From positions 1 to 64,000 of the forward strand of contig CAIJWE010000051.1 in assembly GCA_903824295.1 (NCBI GenBank): 64,000 nt of DNA, given 5' to 3'. Made by a program: the position numbers and the translations under genes. This DNA is from an uncultured Chlorobiaceae bacterium. Lineage in GTDB: Bacteria > Bacteroidota > Chlorobiia > Chlorobiales > Chlorobiaceae. Of this stretch, positions 1 to 6,954 are shown piece by piece. Numbering within the stretch: position 1 is the stretch's first letter; every line of letters begins with the position of its first letter. The notes under the pieces are model-generated. The model did not search any database. It worked only from the letters and a program-made list of their open reading frames with translations, and was not told the DNA's origin.

Positions 1-74
1 ATACATGAATGCCTGACAAACCCGTTTAAAACGGTAATAAAGGAACCGTTCTTCAAAAAAGAATGAATATTAGT

Positions 75-104
75 TTGCACCTTTGAAAAATGTTCCTATA
101 TTAT
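75..104 (+). promoter_or_regulatory. Probable sigma-70 promoter upstream of the small basic protein and tRNA genes
   Basis: A TTGCAC hexamer at 75-80 and a TATTAT hexamer at 99-104 lie 18 bases apart. They would start transcription around 111, some 28 bases before the small protein at 139. The -10 area shares TTCCTATATT with the region upstream of tRNA-Phe near 38588. This is inferred from motif match only. Confidence 0.45.
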
Positions 105-138
105 CTGCCTTTAAAACAAGAGGAAAGACACTTACTAT

Positions 139-246
139 ATGCCCTGCGGAAAAAAGAGAAAACGTCATAAAATGGCGGTACACAAGCGCAAAAAGATGCG
201 CCGTAAGAACCGGCACAAGAAGCGCCAGAGATACCAGAATAAGTAA
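139..246 (+). CDS. Small basic AURKAIP1/COX24-domain (bS22-like) ribosome-associated protein
   Basis: This is a 35-residue protein composed almost entirely of Lys, Arg and His. It begins MPCGKKRKRHKMAVHKRKK and continues with Arg/Lys/Asn/His repeats. That pattern is the AURKAIP1/COX24 family seen in Bacteroidetes and Chlorobi, whose members are about 35 residues long and bind the small ribosomal subunit (family knowledge). It is too short for most gene finders. The ATG is preceded by a plausible promoter and followed 32 bases later by tRNA-Lys, so the protein and the tRNAs may share a transcript. There is no clear Shine-Dalgarno sequence. The identification rests on composition, length and the conserved GKKRKRHK start. 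Confidence 0.82.
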   Translation: MPCGKKRKRHKMAVHKRKKMRRKNRHKKRQRYQNK

Positions 247-278
247 GTTCCGGTACTCCAGTACCATTGTTTCAGGTT

Positions 279-351
279 GAGAATATAGCTCAGTCGGTAG
301 AGCATCTGCCTTTTAAGCAGAGGGTCGAAGGTTCGAGTCCTTCTATTCTCA
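279..351 (+). tRNA. tRNA-Lys (anticodon TTT)
   Basis: This is a 73-base cloverleaf. The acceptor stem GAGAATA (279-285) pairs with TATTCTC (344-350). The anticodon stem TCTGC/GCAGA encloses the loop CTTTTAA, giving anticodon TTT. The T loop is TTCGAGT. CCA is not encoded. Confidence 0.97.
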
Positions 352-386
352 CTGAATGTTTTTTTTTGCATTCAGCAGTACAAGAA

Positions 387-468
387 GCCCGAGTGGTGAA
401 ATTGGTAGACACACTATCTTGAGGGGGTAGCGCCGAAAGGTGTAGGAGTTCGAATCTCCTCTCGGGCA
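387..468 (+). tRNA. tRNA-Leu (anticodon GAG)
   Basis: This is an 82-base class II tRNA with a long variable arm. The acceptor GCCCGAG (387-393) pairs with CTCGGGC (461-467). The anticodon loop TTGAGGG gives GAG, and the variable arm is followed by a TTCGAAT T loop. It sits 35 bases after tRNA-Lys, probably on the same transcript. CCA is not encoded. Confidence 0.96.
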
Positions 469-485
469 CTTGTTTTATTCCAGGG

Positions 486-509
486 AAAAGCCGCTTTCAA
501 GCGGCTTTT
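486..509 (+). terminator. Rho-independent terminator of the tRNA operon
   Basis: The arms AAAAGCCGCTT and AAGCGGCTTTT form an 11-bp perfect stem around a very short loop, with T residues in the 3' arm. It lies 18 bases after tRNA-Leu. Confidence 0.8.
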
Positions 510-606
510 CTGCGTTGTATGGAGTTTTTTAGAGAACAAAATGGTTGTTCACCTAAAGAGCGGTTTAAGGAATAGGCTTTTTTAGCCATCAGGAGGAGAA
601 CATACG

Positions 607-1353
607 ATGCATATTGCCGTCTGTCTTTGTCAGGTACCCGATACCGCATCGGTTATCGACTTTTTTGAAGGAGCTTTGGATCTCTCCAGGGTCAACGGGG
701 TGATGAATCCCTTCGATGAGTATGCCCTTGAAGAGGCGGTGCGCATCAAAGAGCGTTTTGAGGGGAGCCAGGTCACTCTTTTCTGTATTGCACCCTCTTC
801 GGCCAAAGAGATGCTGCGCAAGGCTCTTGCCATGGGTGGCGACCGTGCTCTTCTTTTCAGCACCACAGAGCCCGCAGACACCTTTCAGACGGCAGGTATG
901 CTCAGCCGTGCCATTACCGATTATTATGGGGAGGTTCTCCCTGACCTTGTTTTCTGCGGCAAACACTCGACCGACTTTCAAAGCGCCCAGGTACCCCTCA
1001 TGCTCGCTGAACTCCTTGGCATGGAATCGGTCAGCGCCATTATCAAGCTGGAGGCCTCTCGTGCAGGGATTCATGTCGAACGCGAAATTGAAGGGGGCAT
1101 CGAGTCTCTCGAACTGCACTATCCGGCGCTCTTCAGTGTTGAAAAAGGGTTGAATGTGCCGCGAAAAACGACCATCAAGGCGGTCATGGAAGCGCGGAAA
1201 AAACCGATTGATCTTTTGCCTGTCACCCTCAGCGAAAGCTCATGTGTCACCATCACCAGCATAAAGCCTTTCGTCAGAGAAAAAAAATGCCGCGTTGTGC
1301 AAGACCCGAAAGAGTTGGTTCTGCTGCTTACTCATGCAGAGGCCCTTTTTTGA
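607..1353 (+). CDS. etfB: Electron transfer flavoprotein beta subunit (EtfB/FixA)
   Basis: This is a 248-residue ETF beta subunit, a normal length for the family. The N-terminus (MHIAVCLCQVPDT) and the segment AMGGDRALLF, followed by an FCGKHSTD block, match the adenine-nucleotide-binding fold of EtfB. Together with EtfA it would form a soluble heterodimer that passes electrons between dehydrogenases and a quinone or ferredoxin-linked acceptor. An AGGAGGAG sequence just upstream of 607 supports the start. etfA follows 116 bases downstream in the same direction. No acyl-CoA dehydrogenase or ETF:quinone oxidoreductase lies nearby, so the electron donor cannot be read from the context. Confidence 0.9.
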   Translation: MHIAVCLCQVPDTASVIDFFEGALDLSRVNGVMNPFDEYALEEAVRIKERFEGSQVTLFCIAPSSAKEMLRKALAMGGDRALLFSTTEPADTFQTAGMLSRAITDYYGEVLPDLVFCGKHSTDFQSAQVPLMLAELLGMESVSAIIKLEASRAGIHVEREIEGGIESLELHYPALFSVEKGLNVPRKTTIKAVMEARKKPIDLLPVTLSESSCVTITSIKPFVREKKCRVVQDPKELVLLLTHAEALF

Positions 1354-1469
1354 GTTGACATGCTGAACCAAACCACAGAACCAGCACGTGCAGTCGGGAG
1401 TATGGATCACATACTTTTGGCCGGCACACTGTAACAAACCAAAAAAAAAGAGGGGGCAGGAGGAGCGCA

Positions 1470-2462
1470 ATGAACACATTTCTGGTTTTTCTGGAACAGA
1501 GGGAAGGCGTTGTAAAAAAATCCTCCATCGATACCTGGAATCGTGCGCAGGAACTTGCTGCCTTGCATCCGGGCGCTGCTGTGTCGGCTCTGCTTGTCGG
1601 TCCGGCCAGTACACGGCAACTTGATGGTTGCCCAGGCGGAAACGGGGTTATCTATCATGCCAATGAAGAGGCTTTCAGGCTCTACAATCCGGAGCACTAC
1701 ACAAGGCTTGTTGTTGAAACCATGAAGAGGGTAGCGGCGACCACCCTTTTTTTTGCGGACACGGCACTCAGTCGAGATCTTGCGCCGCGGCTTTCGGTGC
1801 GCCTCAAGGCCTCACTCCTCACTGGATGCGCCGTTGATGATGCCTGGGGAGAGAATGGAGGTGGTTGCTGTCAGCGACCAGTCTATTCCGGTGCAGCCAT
1901 CGCCTCCTTTGCTCCCTGCCGTCCCCTGAAAATTTATACCTGCACTCCTCGTGCATCCCGCATCTCCTCTCCGATCACTTCCGGAGCCCGGGCAAGCGTT
2001 GTTGTGCTTGAGCCCTCTTCATCAACCAGCGAAGAGCTTTTTCCGCTGGTTCGCCGCATGGCGATGCACGAAGGGGTACGGGATGTGGCCGAAGCGAGGA
2101 TTATTGTTGCAGGAGGAAGGGGAATGGGCCGCGCAGGCTTTGGTCTGCTCGAAGCGCTTGCCCGGCTTCTTGGTGGGGCCGTTGGTGCGAGCCGTCCGGT
2201 GGTTGATGAAGGGTGGCGACCCCATGCTGAACAGATCGGCCAGACCGGCAAAACGGTAGCTCCGGCACTCTACCTTGCCTGTGCCATATCGGGCGCCCCC
2301 CAGCACCTTGCAGCCATCGGTTCTGCCGGTATTGTTGTTGCCATCAACTGCGACCCGCATGCACCGATTTTTGATGTCGCCGATTACGCTCTTGTTGGAG
2401 ATGTGCACCTTCTTCTGCCAAAACTGATCGAAGAGTTCCGGGAATTTTTGAAGAAGAGATGA
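1470..2462 (+). CDS. etfA: Electron transfer flavoprotein alpha subunit (EtfA/FixB)
   Basis: This is a 330-residue ETF alpha subunit. The C-terminal third carries the family FAD-binding signature: ASRPVVDEGW, then QIGQTGKTV, then AINCDPHAPIF and a final DYALVGD. The N-terminal half is the shorter, more variable ETF domain. It pairs with the etfB gene just upstream, and an AGGAGG motif precedes the ATG. The 116-base gap between the two genes is larger than usual for etf pairs but shows no terminator. Candidate partners such as the Fe-S flavoprotein at 21809-23815 are speculation. Confidence 0.9.
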   Translation: MNTFLVFLEQREGVVKKSSIDTWNRAQELAALHPGAAVSALLVGPASTRQLDGCPGGNGVIYHANEEAFRLYNPEHYTRLVVETMKRVAATTLFFADTALSRDLAPRLSVRLKASLLTGCAVDDAWGENGGGCCQRPVYSGAAIASFAPCRPLKIYTCTPRASRISSPITSGARASVVVLEPSSSTSEELFPLVRRMAMHEGVRDVAEARIIVAGGRGMGRAGFGLLEALARLLGGAVGASRPVVDEGWRPHAEQIGQTGKTVAPALYLACAISGAPQHLAAIGSAGIVVAINCDPHAPIFDVADYALVGDVHLLLPKLIEEFREFLKKR

Positions 2463-2547
2463 TTAACTGTACTTTAGTGTTAAAGGAGCGGGGTGGCAGG
2501 TTGATTTTTTCACTCCGCCGTCAACATCAATTTTTTTTCTTGAACCC

Positions 2548-3144
2548 ATGCGTAAACTTCAGGTAGATATTCTCGGACTCTCAACAAGCCCCCATACCAA
2601 CGGAGCTTATGCACTTATCCTTTACGAGCTTGAGGGAAAACGGAAACTTCCCATCATCATCGGCGGCTTCGAGGCACAGGCCATTGCGCTCAAACTTGAA
2701 AACATCAAGCCTCCCCGCCCTTTCACCCATGACCTGTTCAAGAACATCGCCGAAGCCTTTCATCTGCATGTCAATGAAATCATTATCGATGAACTGCATA
2801 ATGAGACCTTTTATGCCAAGGTTGTCTGTGAGATGAACGGAGAGGTGCATGAAATCGATGCCCGTCCCAGTGACGCCATTGCCATTGCCGTCCGTTTCAA
2901 CGCACCACTCTATGTGACCGAAGAGATCATGAACGAGGCTGGTATCAAGGATGAGCAGAAAGAGGAGGGCGAGGAGGATGAAGTGCCTCTTGAGCCAGAC
3001 GAAGAGATGCCTGCCAGCCTGCTTCGTACCGAAGCACTGCTTGAGGATCTGCAATCGGAGCTTAATGACGCCATAAATAATGAAAACTACGAAGAGGCCG
3101 CCCGACTGCGCGACGAAATATCACGAATGAAAAGCAGCTCGTGA
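2548..3144 (+). CDS. Bifunctional nuclease (BFN/DUF151) family protein with C-terminal UVR motif
   Basis: This is a 198-residue protein. Residues 1-135 are the BFN/DUF151 domain: it opens MRKLQVDILGLS, has LPIIIGGFEAQAIALKLE, and contains the RPSDAIAIAVR block. An acidic linker (about 136-155) leads to a helical UVR (UvrB/UvrC) motif at about 160-198 with EEAARLRDEI. Members of the family have been reported as nucleases; the cellular role in Chlorobi is not known. The gene stands alone and is closed by a strong hairpin at 3164. The last 119 bases around its stop codon are repeated at 4069-4187. Confidence 0.85.
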   Translation: MRKLQVDILGLSTSPHTNGAYALILYELEGKRKLPIIIGGFEAQAIALKLENIKPPRPFTHDLFKNIAEAFHLHVNEIIIDELHNETFYAKVVCEMNGEVHEIDARPSDAIAIAVRFNAPLYVTEEIMNEAGIKDEQKEEGEEDEVPLEPDEEMPASLLRTEALLEDLQSELNDAINNENYEEAARLRDEISRMKSSS

Positions 3145-3148
3145 GCGC
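3030..3148 (+). repeat. Direct repeat, copy 1 (3' end of the BFN gene)
   Basis: This covers the UVR-motif coding end and stop codon of the BFN gene. It matches 4069-4187 at a constant offset of 1039 bases with two differences (3127 and 3141). Weaker similarity continues upstream to about 3000. Confidence 0.95.
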
Positions 3149-3163
3149 TGCCGGCTAACTGCC

Positions 3164-3206
3164 CCAAAACAAAAAAGCCCCGCATTGCAGGGCTTTTTTG
3201 TTTTGG
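3164..3206. terminator. Bidirectional terminator between the BFN gene and the first barrel gene
   Basis: The arms 3164-3180 (CCAAAACAAAAAAGCCC) and 3190-3206 form a 17-bp perfect stem with a 9-base loop. A-tracts and T-tracts on both sides let it serve the convergent genes. It is clearly related to the hairpin at 6901-6937 below the paralogous barrel gene. Confidence 0.9.
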
Positions 3207-3216
3207 AAAGTGTTGC

Positions 3217-3894
3217 TTAGATGTCTACTCTCAAACCAAGCAGCACGCTGTGGCTGGAGACATTTGCATGAACTGGTTCAAGATCGGCAGCGTCGTAAAA
3301 GAAACTTTCAGAACTTACAGTAATATCCGTAGTGGAGAAGTAGCGGTAGCGAAGATCAAGTTTTACATTGTCGGAAATCGGGACGGCAAGACCTGCGCCT
3401 ATCTGCCATGCAGTCGTGGTTTCCTCCCAGGTATACAGTTCATCACTGGCATAATCCGCAGGTGCTACGCCATTAAATGAAAGGTGAGCAACGCCGACAC
3501 CCGCGGTGGCATACAGTTCAACCTTGCTGCCGAGTTCAATGTCGTAGTAGCCGTTGACCAAAAATGAGGAGACAGAAACGTCGCCCTGCATGTTTTCAGC
3601 GCCCCAATATATGCCGTCCACCGATTTAAAATCATGCTTCTGATAGCCGAGTTCCGCTTCCAAACGGGTATGGCCGTAATCGCATCCTACTGCACCGAGC
3701 AGGTTGAGTCCCGCGCCAAGATCGTAATTTGAGTCATATTCAGGAGAATAGCCCGAATAGGTATTTACGGCATTTATTTTCTCCATCCAGGAAACACCAG
3801 CCATGCCGCTGACGTAATGGGTTGCTGCCTGCGCAGGCGCACTTGCCATCCCGGCAACTGCAAGAAGAGCGAGAAGTGAAAGAGTTTTTTTCAT
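3217..3894 (-). CDS. Outer-membrane beta-barrel (porin-family) protein, copy 1
   Basis: This is a 225-residue protein with a Sec signal peptide (MKKTLSLLALLAVAGMASAP, cleavage after AQA near residue 23). Amphipathic beta strands follow, and the end is SVLLGLRVDI, typical of small 8-stranded barrels (outer-membrane beta-barrel domain). It is strongly similar along its whole length to the product of 6955-7707: shared blocks include AVGCDYG, KVELYATAG, LDLRYRYF and SSHSVLLGLRVD. A GGAGG motif precedes the ATG, and a promoter lies at 3974-4002. Substrate or function is unknown; adhesion, stability or metabolite diffusion are all possible. Confidence 0.85.
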   Translation of the reverse strand: MKKTLSLLALLAVAGMASAPAQAATHYVSGMAGVSWMEKINAVNTYSGYSPEYDSNYDLGAGLNLLGAVGCDYGHTRLEAELGYQKHDFKSVDGIYWGAENMQGDVSVSSFLVNGYYDIELGSKVELYATAGVGVAHLSFNGVAPADYASDELYTWEETTTAWQIGAGLAVPISDNVKLDLRYRYFSTTDITVSSESFFYDAADLEPVHANVSSHSVLLGLRVDI

Positions 3895-3973
3895 GTTGTC
3901 CTCCGTCCTTTTGTTGAGGTATCGTTATTAAAAAAATGTTCAAAAGAACATAATCTATTGGTAAAACTCATCA

Positions 3974-4002
3974 AGTATACGTGATTTCAGAACCTTATAC
4001 AA
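3974..4002 (-). promoter_or_regulatory. Promoter of barrel gene copy 1
   Basis: On the minus strand TTGTAT (4002-3997) and TATACT (3979-3974) are exactly 17 bases apart. The region aligns base for base with the promoter of copy 2 (7790-7818): 29 of 37 positions agree between 3971-4007 and 7787-7823. Conservation between paralogues supports function. The leader would be roughly 70 bases. Confidence 0.75.
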
Positions 4003-4068
4003 TTATTACAAGAGGTAAGAATGATTATTGCAGCTCTTTCGAAGAGCCCTCGATCAGTCGGTTTGTAT

Positions 4069-4187
4069 CGAAGCACTGCTTGAGGATCTGCAATCGGAGC
4101 TTAATGACGCCATAAATAATGAAAACTACGAAGAGGCCGCCCGACTGCGCGACGAAATATCACGACTGAAAAGCAGCTCATGAGCGC
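4069..4187 (+). pseudogene. Detached copy of the 3' end of the BFN gene (direct repeat, copy 2)
   Basis: 117 of 119 bases match 3030-3148, including the TGA stop. It encodes only the UVR tail (from EALLEDLQSE onward) without a start codon, so it is a gene fragment. Partial similarity to the nuclease gene extends upstream to about 4040. It lies behind the promoter of barrel copy 1 and ends only two bases before the stop codon of the convergent ATP-grasp gene. Confidence 0.9.
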
Positions 4188-4189
4188 CA

Positions 4190-6115
4190 TCAATATGGGT
4201 TATCATGTCGCTCTCTGGCTTCATGCAGGGCACGGATAACCTCGGCAATACATTGCTCCGGAATCATGTTCTGTGCAGCAGGCAGGCTGCTAACCCCGGT
4301 ATCGGATAAGCTCATTATTTCACCATCGCACATGGGCAAAACGGCAGAGACAATATCGTCCAAAAGCTCCTTGGCGGATTTGTTCTTGTTTTCGAGAAAG
4401 GATACGATGTGCGTTCCAGCAATGAGCAAGAGGTCAAAACGCTGCAATGGCAATCCGGACAGCAGGAGTCGGTCATCAGTTATATTGAGTACCATCGCTT
4501 CCACACTTCGATCACAGCACAACGCCCTGATGTCAAAATAGAGATCTACCGGGCTGGCAGTAATAGCTCTTCCTGCTATTGACGCGCCACTCTCATCAAA
4601 TACTCCAACTCTCCACCCGACCGCCCGTAACTCACTCTCCACGGTTGTACATAATCGCAGTTTTGGATCGGCCCCCAATATTACCACCACAGGAATTCGG
4701 CCATTACCTGAGATGTATTTCTTTAATATCTCAGGATAGAGATGCGAGGAGGTAATGGAGCCCAACTGGGGTTGAGCATTGACCTCACAGATTGCTGCGC
4801 CTGTTTCCAGCCAGGAACGACTGATATCCGGCATCAGGATATCGATGCCTGCCAGATCAAGACACAAGAGGGCCGCAGCACGGATTGCCAGAAGTCGATT
4901 GTCGGGGTGTACCCTCTGAAAAACTTCTACAGGCATACCGCCGGCTGAAATATTTGCTATTTGCCGTAACTTGACAAACTCACCGTTCTCTGGAACAGAG
5001 TTTGCATCCAGACCCTGCTTTGCCAACAGCGATAATGCCTCGGCATCGAGGGTTAAACTTTTCAAGGATAAATGTGCGCCATTGCCTCGTCTTGGATCAC
5101 TATTGACCGTATCGACAAGTTCCCTGACACTTTTGACACCATCTCCAATAACGCCGGCTGGGACTCGTTCGATCGCCCAAATCAACTCACCCCTGAAGAC
5201 AACAAGCCGGTAATCACGTCCCTCAACATGTTTTTCCACCAAAATATTTTCACTATGTTTTTTTGCCATGTTGTAGGCTTTTTTGACTTCATCCTGTGAT
5301 GTCAAACCAACCGAGACACCAATACCTTGATCCCGGTCTGTCGGCTTTACGACTACCGGGTATCCTAACTCATGAGTTATAGAGAGTGCAGCATTAAGAT
5401 CGTTTGCCAACCTGTTAAGGGGCACCGGTATGCCAGCCTCACGCAAAAGATGTGTTGAGAGAAATTTATTTTGGGCGAGAGTGGTACCGAGCCATGATGT
5501 CTCATCAGTAAATGAGCTGGAGAGCCATCGAGTTCGATGACCAAAGCCGAACTGATAAATATCCATCGAAATTGCCGTAAAGGGGATCTGTAAATCAAAT
5601 GCAGCTTTCAGAAATCTGCCGGAATTGGAACCATTGGGAGCCAATGCCCTGAGGGTTGCAATCAATGGTTGCAGTTGACCCAAAAGGGGAGCAAGTGATT
5701 GGCTGGAAAAGATGATGGTAAAAACCGATGAACACCACTCTACTATTTTTAAAGCATATCCATGCCCATATTTTACTACAGGAATTGCAAGATCAAAAAC
5801 GCCCTCCTGATGATCGTCAGCAGTGAAGCGTCCCTTCTCAAAGATCGGCCAATGGGCTGCAATCTGTACTTCATGTACCCAGTACAAAAGAGCCTCCAAC
5901 AGGCTTTCAATGCGGTCATCTTCGGTAAGTTCCATTTTTTTAGGCAGATGCAATGCATCGGTCAGGCAGCAGTTGACGGCATGTAGCCGTTCTTCCGCCA
6001 TCAATTCAGGGCATACCGAAAGAGAGAGCCTGAGGGTGGGGTAACGTAAATCGCCTAAAAAGCCACGCATGGCCAGACGTCTTGAATCAAGCTGTATAAT
6101 TTTTTGTTGCAACAT
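4190..6115 (-). CDS. Cyanophycin-synthetase-like ATP-grasp amide ligase with degenerate, short Mur-ligase part
   Basis: This is a 641-residue protein. Residues 1-215 resemble the N-terminal domain of cyanophycin synthetase, including the YQFGFGHRTRW block near 187-197. Residues 218-470 form an ATP-grasp domain: VVVKPTD (255-260), LVEKHVEGRDYRLVVF (292-307) and the metal-binding EVNAQP (444-449). Residues 470-570 align with the start of the CphA Mur-ligase domain (GNGRIPVVVILG), but the nucleotide loop GTNGKTT is replaced by GADPKLR and most of that domain is missing. CphA1 proteins are near 870 residues; the length and loss of the Mur P-loop recall CphA2, which joins preformed dipeptides. No cyanophycinase or second synthetase is nearby. 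A carboxylate-amine ligation is likely; the substrate is unknown. The ATP-grasp call is firm, the cyanophycin role is not. Confidence 0.8.
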   Translation of the reverse strand: MLQQKIIQLDSRRLAMRGFLGDLRYPTLRLSLSVCPELMAEERLHAVNCCLTDALHLPKKMELTEDDRIESLLEALLYWVHEVQIAAHWPIFEKGRFTADDHQEGVFDLAIPVVKYGHGYALKIVEWCSSVFTIIFSSQSLAPLLGQLQPLIATLRALAPNGSNSGRFLKAAFDLQIPFTAISMDIYQFGFGHRTRWLSSSFTDETSWLGTTLAQNKFLSTHLLREAGIPVPLNRLANDLNAALSITHELGYPVVVKPTDRDQGIGVSVGLTSQDEVKKAYNMAKKHSENILVEKHVEGRDYRLVVFRGELIWAIERVPAGVIGDGVKSVRELVDTVNSDPRRGNGAHLSLKSLTLDAEALSLLAKQGLDANSVPENGEFVKLRQIANISAGGMPVEVFQRVHPDNRLLAIRAAALLCLDLAGIDILMPDISRSWLETGAAICEVNAQPQLGSITSSHLYPEILKKYISGNGRIPVVVILGADPKLRLCTTVESELRAVGWRVGVFDESGASIAGRAITASPVDLYFDIRALCCDRSVEAMVLNITDDRLLLSGLPLQRFDLLLIAGTHIVSFLENKNKSAKELLDDIVSAVLPMCDGEIMSLSDTGVSSLPAAQNMIPEQCIAEVIRALHEARERHDNPY

Positions 6116-6136
6116 GAATCCCTTGATTTATTGAGT

Positions 6137-6600
6137 TTATTCTTTCAACTTGATCAATGCCTTGCAATTTTCACTGATTAACTGCTCATAATGTGTCAAA
6201 TGTTCTTTACGTATGTCAAGTGACTCGATCACGGTTGTAACAGCATCAAGCCTCAGGGGTGCTCCATTTCTGCCCGGCAAGGCAATCGGGCCGCCGCCAA
6301 AAATCATCACGCGATCTCCACCGCTTAAAGAGGATCTTTCGCAGGCCGGCCATGCCACTCCTGCCGGCTCCAGACAAGCCGAGGCTCTCAGCCCGAAATG
6401 ATTATGAGCCATTGCCGTAACATTATGAGCAACTGATGCCGGAATATCGACAACGGTGCTGAACAAGCCATCATTTTCCAGCGGAACGATTGGCGCAGCC
6501 CTTTTGGCGAAAGGAGGGGTACCTCATCGGTATGAACCACAAGGCACTCTTTGCATTGCGTTTTATCAGACAATTGTTGAGCCATGTAGACGACCAAACC
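6137..6600 (-). pseudogene. Decayed zinc-type (MDR) alcohol-dehydrogenase fragment
   Basis: Two short minus-strand reading frames overlap out of phase. The downstream frame (6137-6466, no ATG, only TTG) contains GLFSTVVDIPASVAHNV, then CLEPAGVAWPACERSSLSGG and GDRVMIFGGGPIAL. Together these follow the order of an MDR dehydrogenase around its catalytic-to-Rossmann junction. The upstream frame (to 6597) has CKECLVVHTDEV, which could be the structural-zinc region, before the phase changes near 6500. After the GGGPIAL motif the similarity ends and about 40 unrelated residues follow. The gene therefore appears truncated and frameshifted. It ends 21 bases before the ATP-grasp gene and may once have shared its operon. 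Confidence 0.5.
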
Positions 6601-6900
6601 CTGGTAAAGTACCTGATTGTTCCATGCCTTCCTCTCTTCTATCCTCCGCAGCCGTCATGTAGGACAACGCTCCGATAATTCATATGGGCCCTATTGCACT
6701 TCTGAAACGCCAAACCATTACGATACCAGTTGTTCCAATTGGGGCAGCGTTGGAAAGGTGTAGCAGCTCCTTGAGCTGCTCTACCGCTCAATGGTATTCA
6801 CCATTTCAAGAGGCCAACCAGCCGCCCTGGCAAGCTGAGCCAATCACTTCGGCGCTTTGGTCAAATGCCCGCAAGTTGATGTTTTCTGGCCAGGGCAGCC
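6601..6900. other. Non-coding stretch upstream of the decayed dehydrogenase
   Basis: No credible gene was found here. A perfect hairpin AGCAGCTC/GAGCTGCT sits at 6762-6780. The insert that separates the ATP-grasp segment from barrel copy 2 should end near 6890, where sequence resembling the region just before the 3164 terminator resumes. Confidence 0.5.
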
Positions 6901-6937
6901 CAACAAAAAAGCCCCGCATCGCGGGGCTTTTTTGTTG
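6901..6937. terminator. Terminator below barrel gene copy 2
   Basis: The arms CAACAAAAAAGCCCCGC (6901-6917) and 6921-6937 form a 17-bp perfect stem with a 3-base loop, A-rich before and T-rich after. It is the paralogue of the hairpin at 3164-3206. Confidence 0.9.
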
Positions 6938-6954
6938 TTGGAGCGTGTCGCTTC

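Noticed and set aside
6725..6800. Possible tRNA on the minus strand (contains AGCGGTAGAGC and a GCAGC/GCTGC hairpin)
   Set aside because: No GCTC for the D stem, position 33 of the loop would be C rather than T, and no TTCGA T arm or matching acceptor stem follows. At most a chance resemblance.
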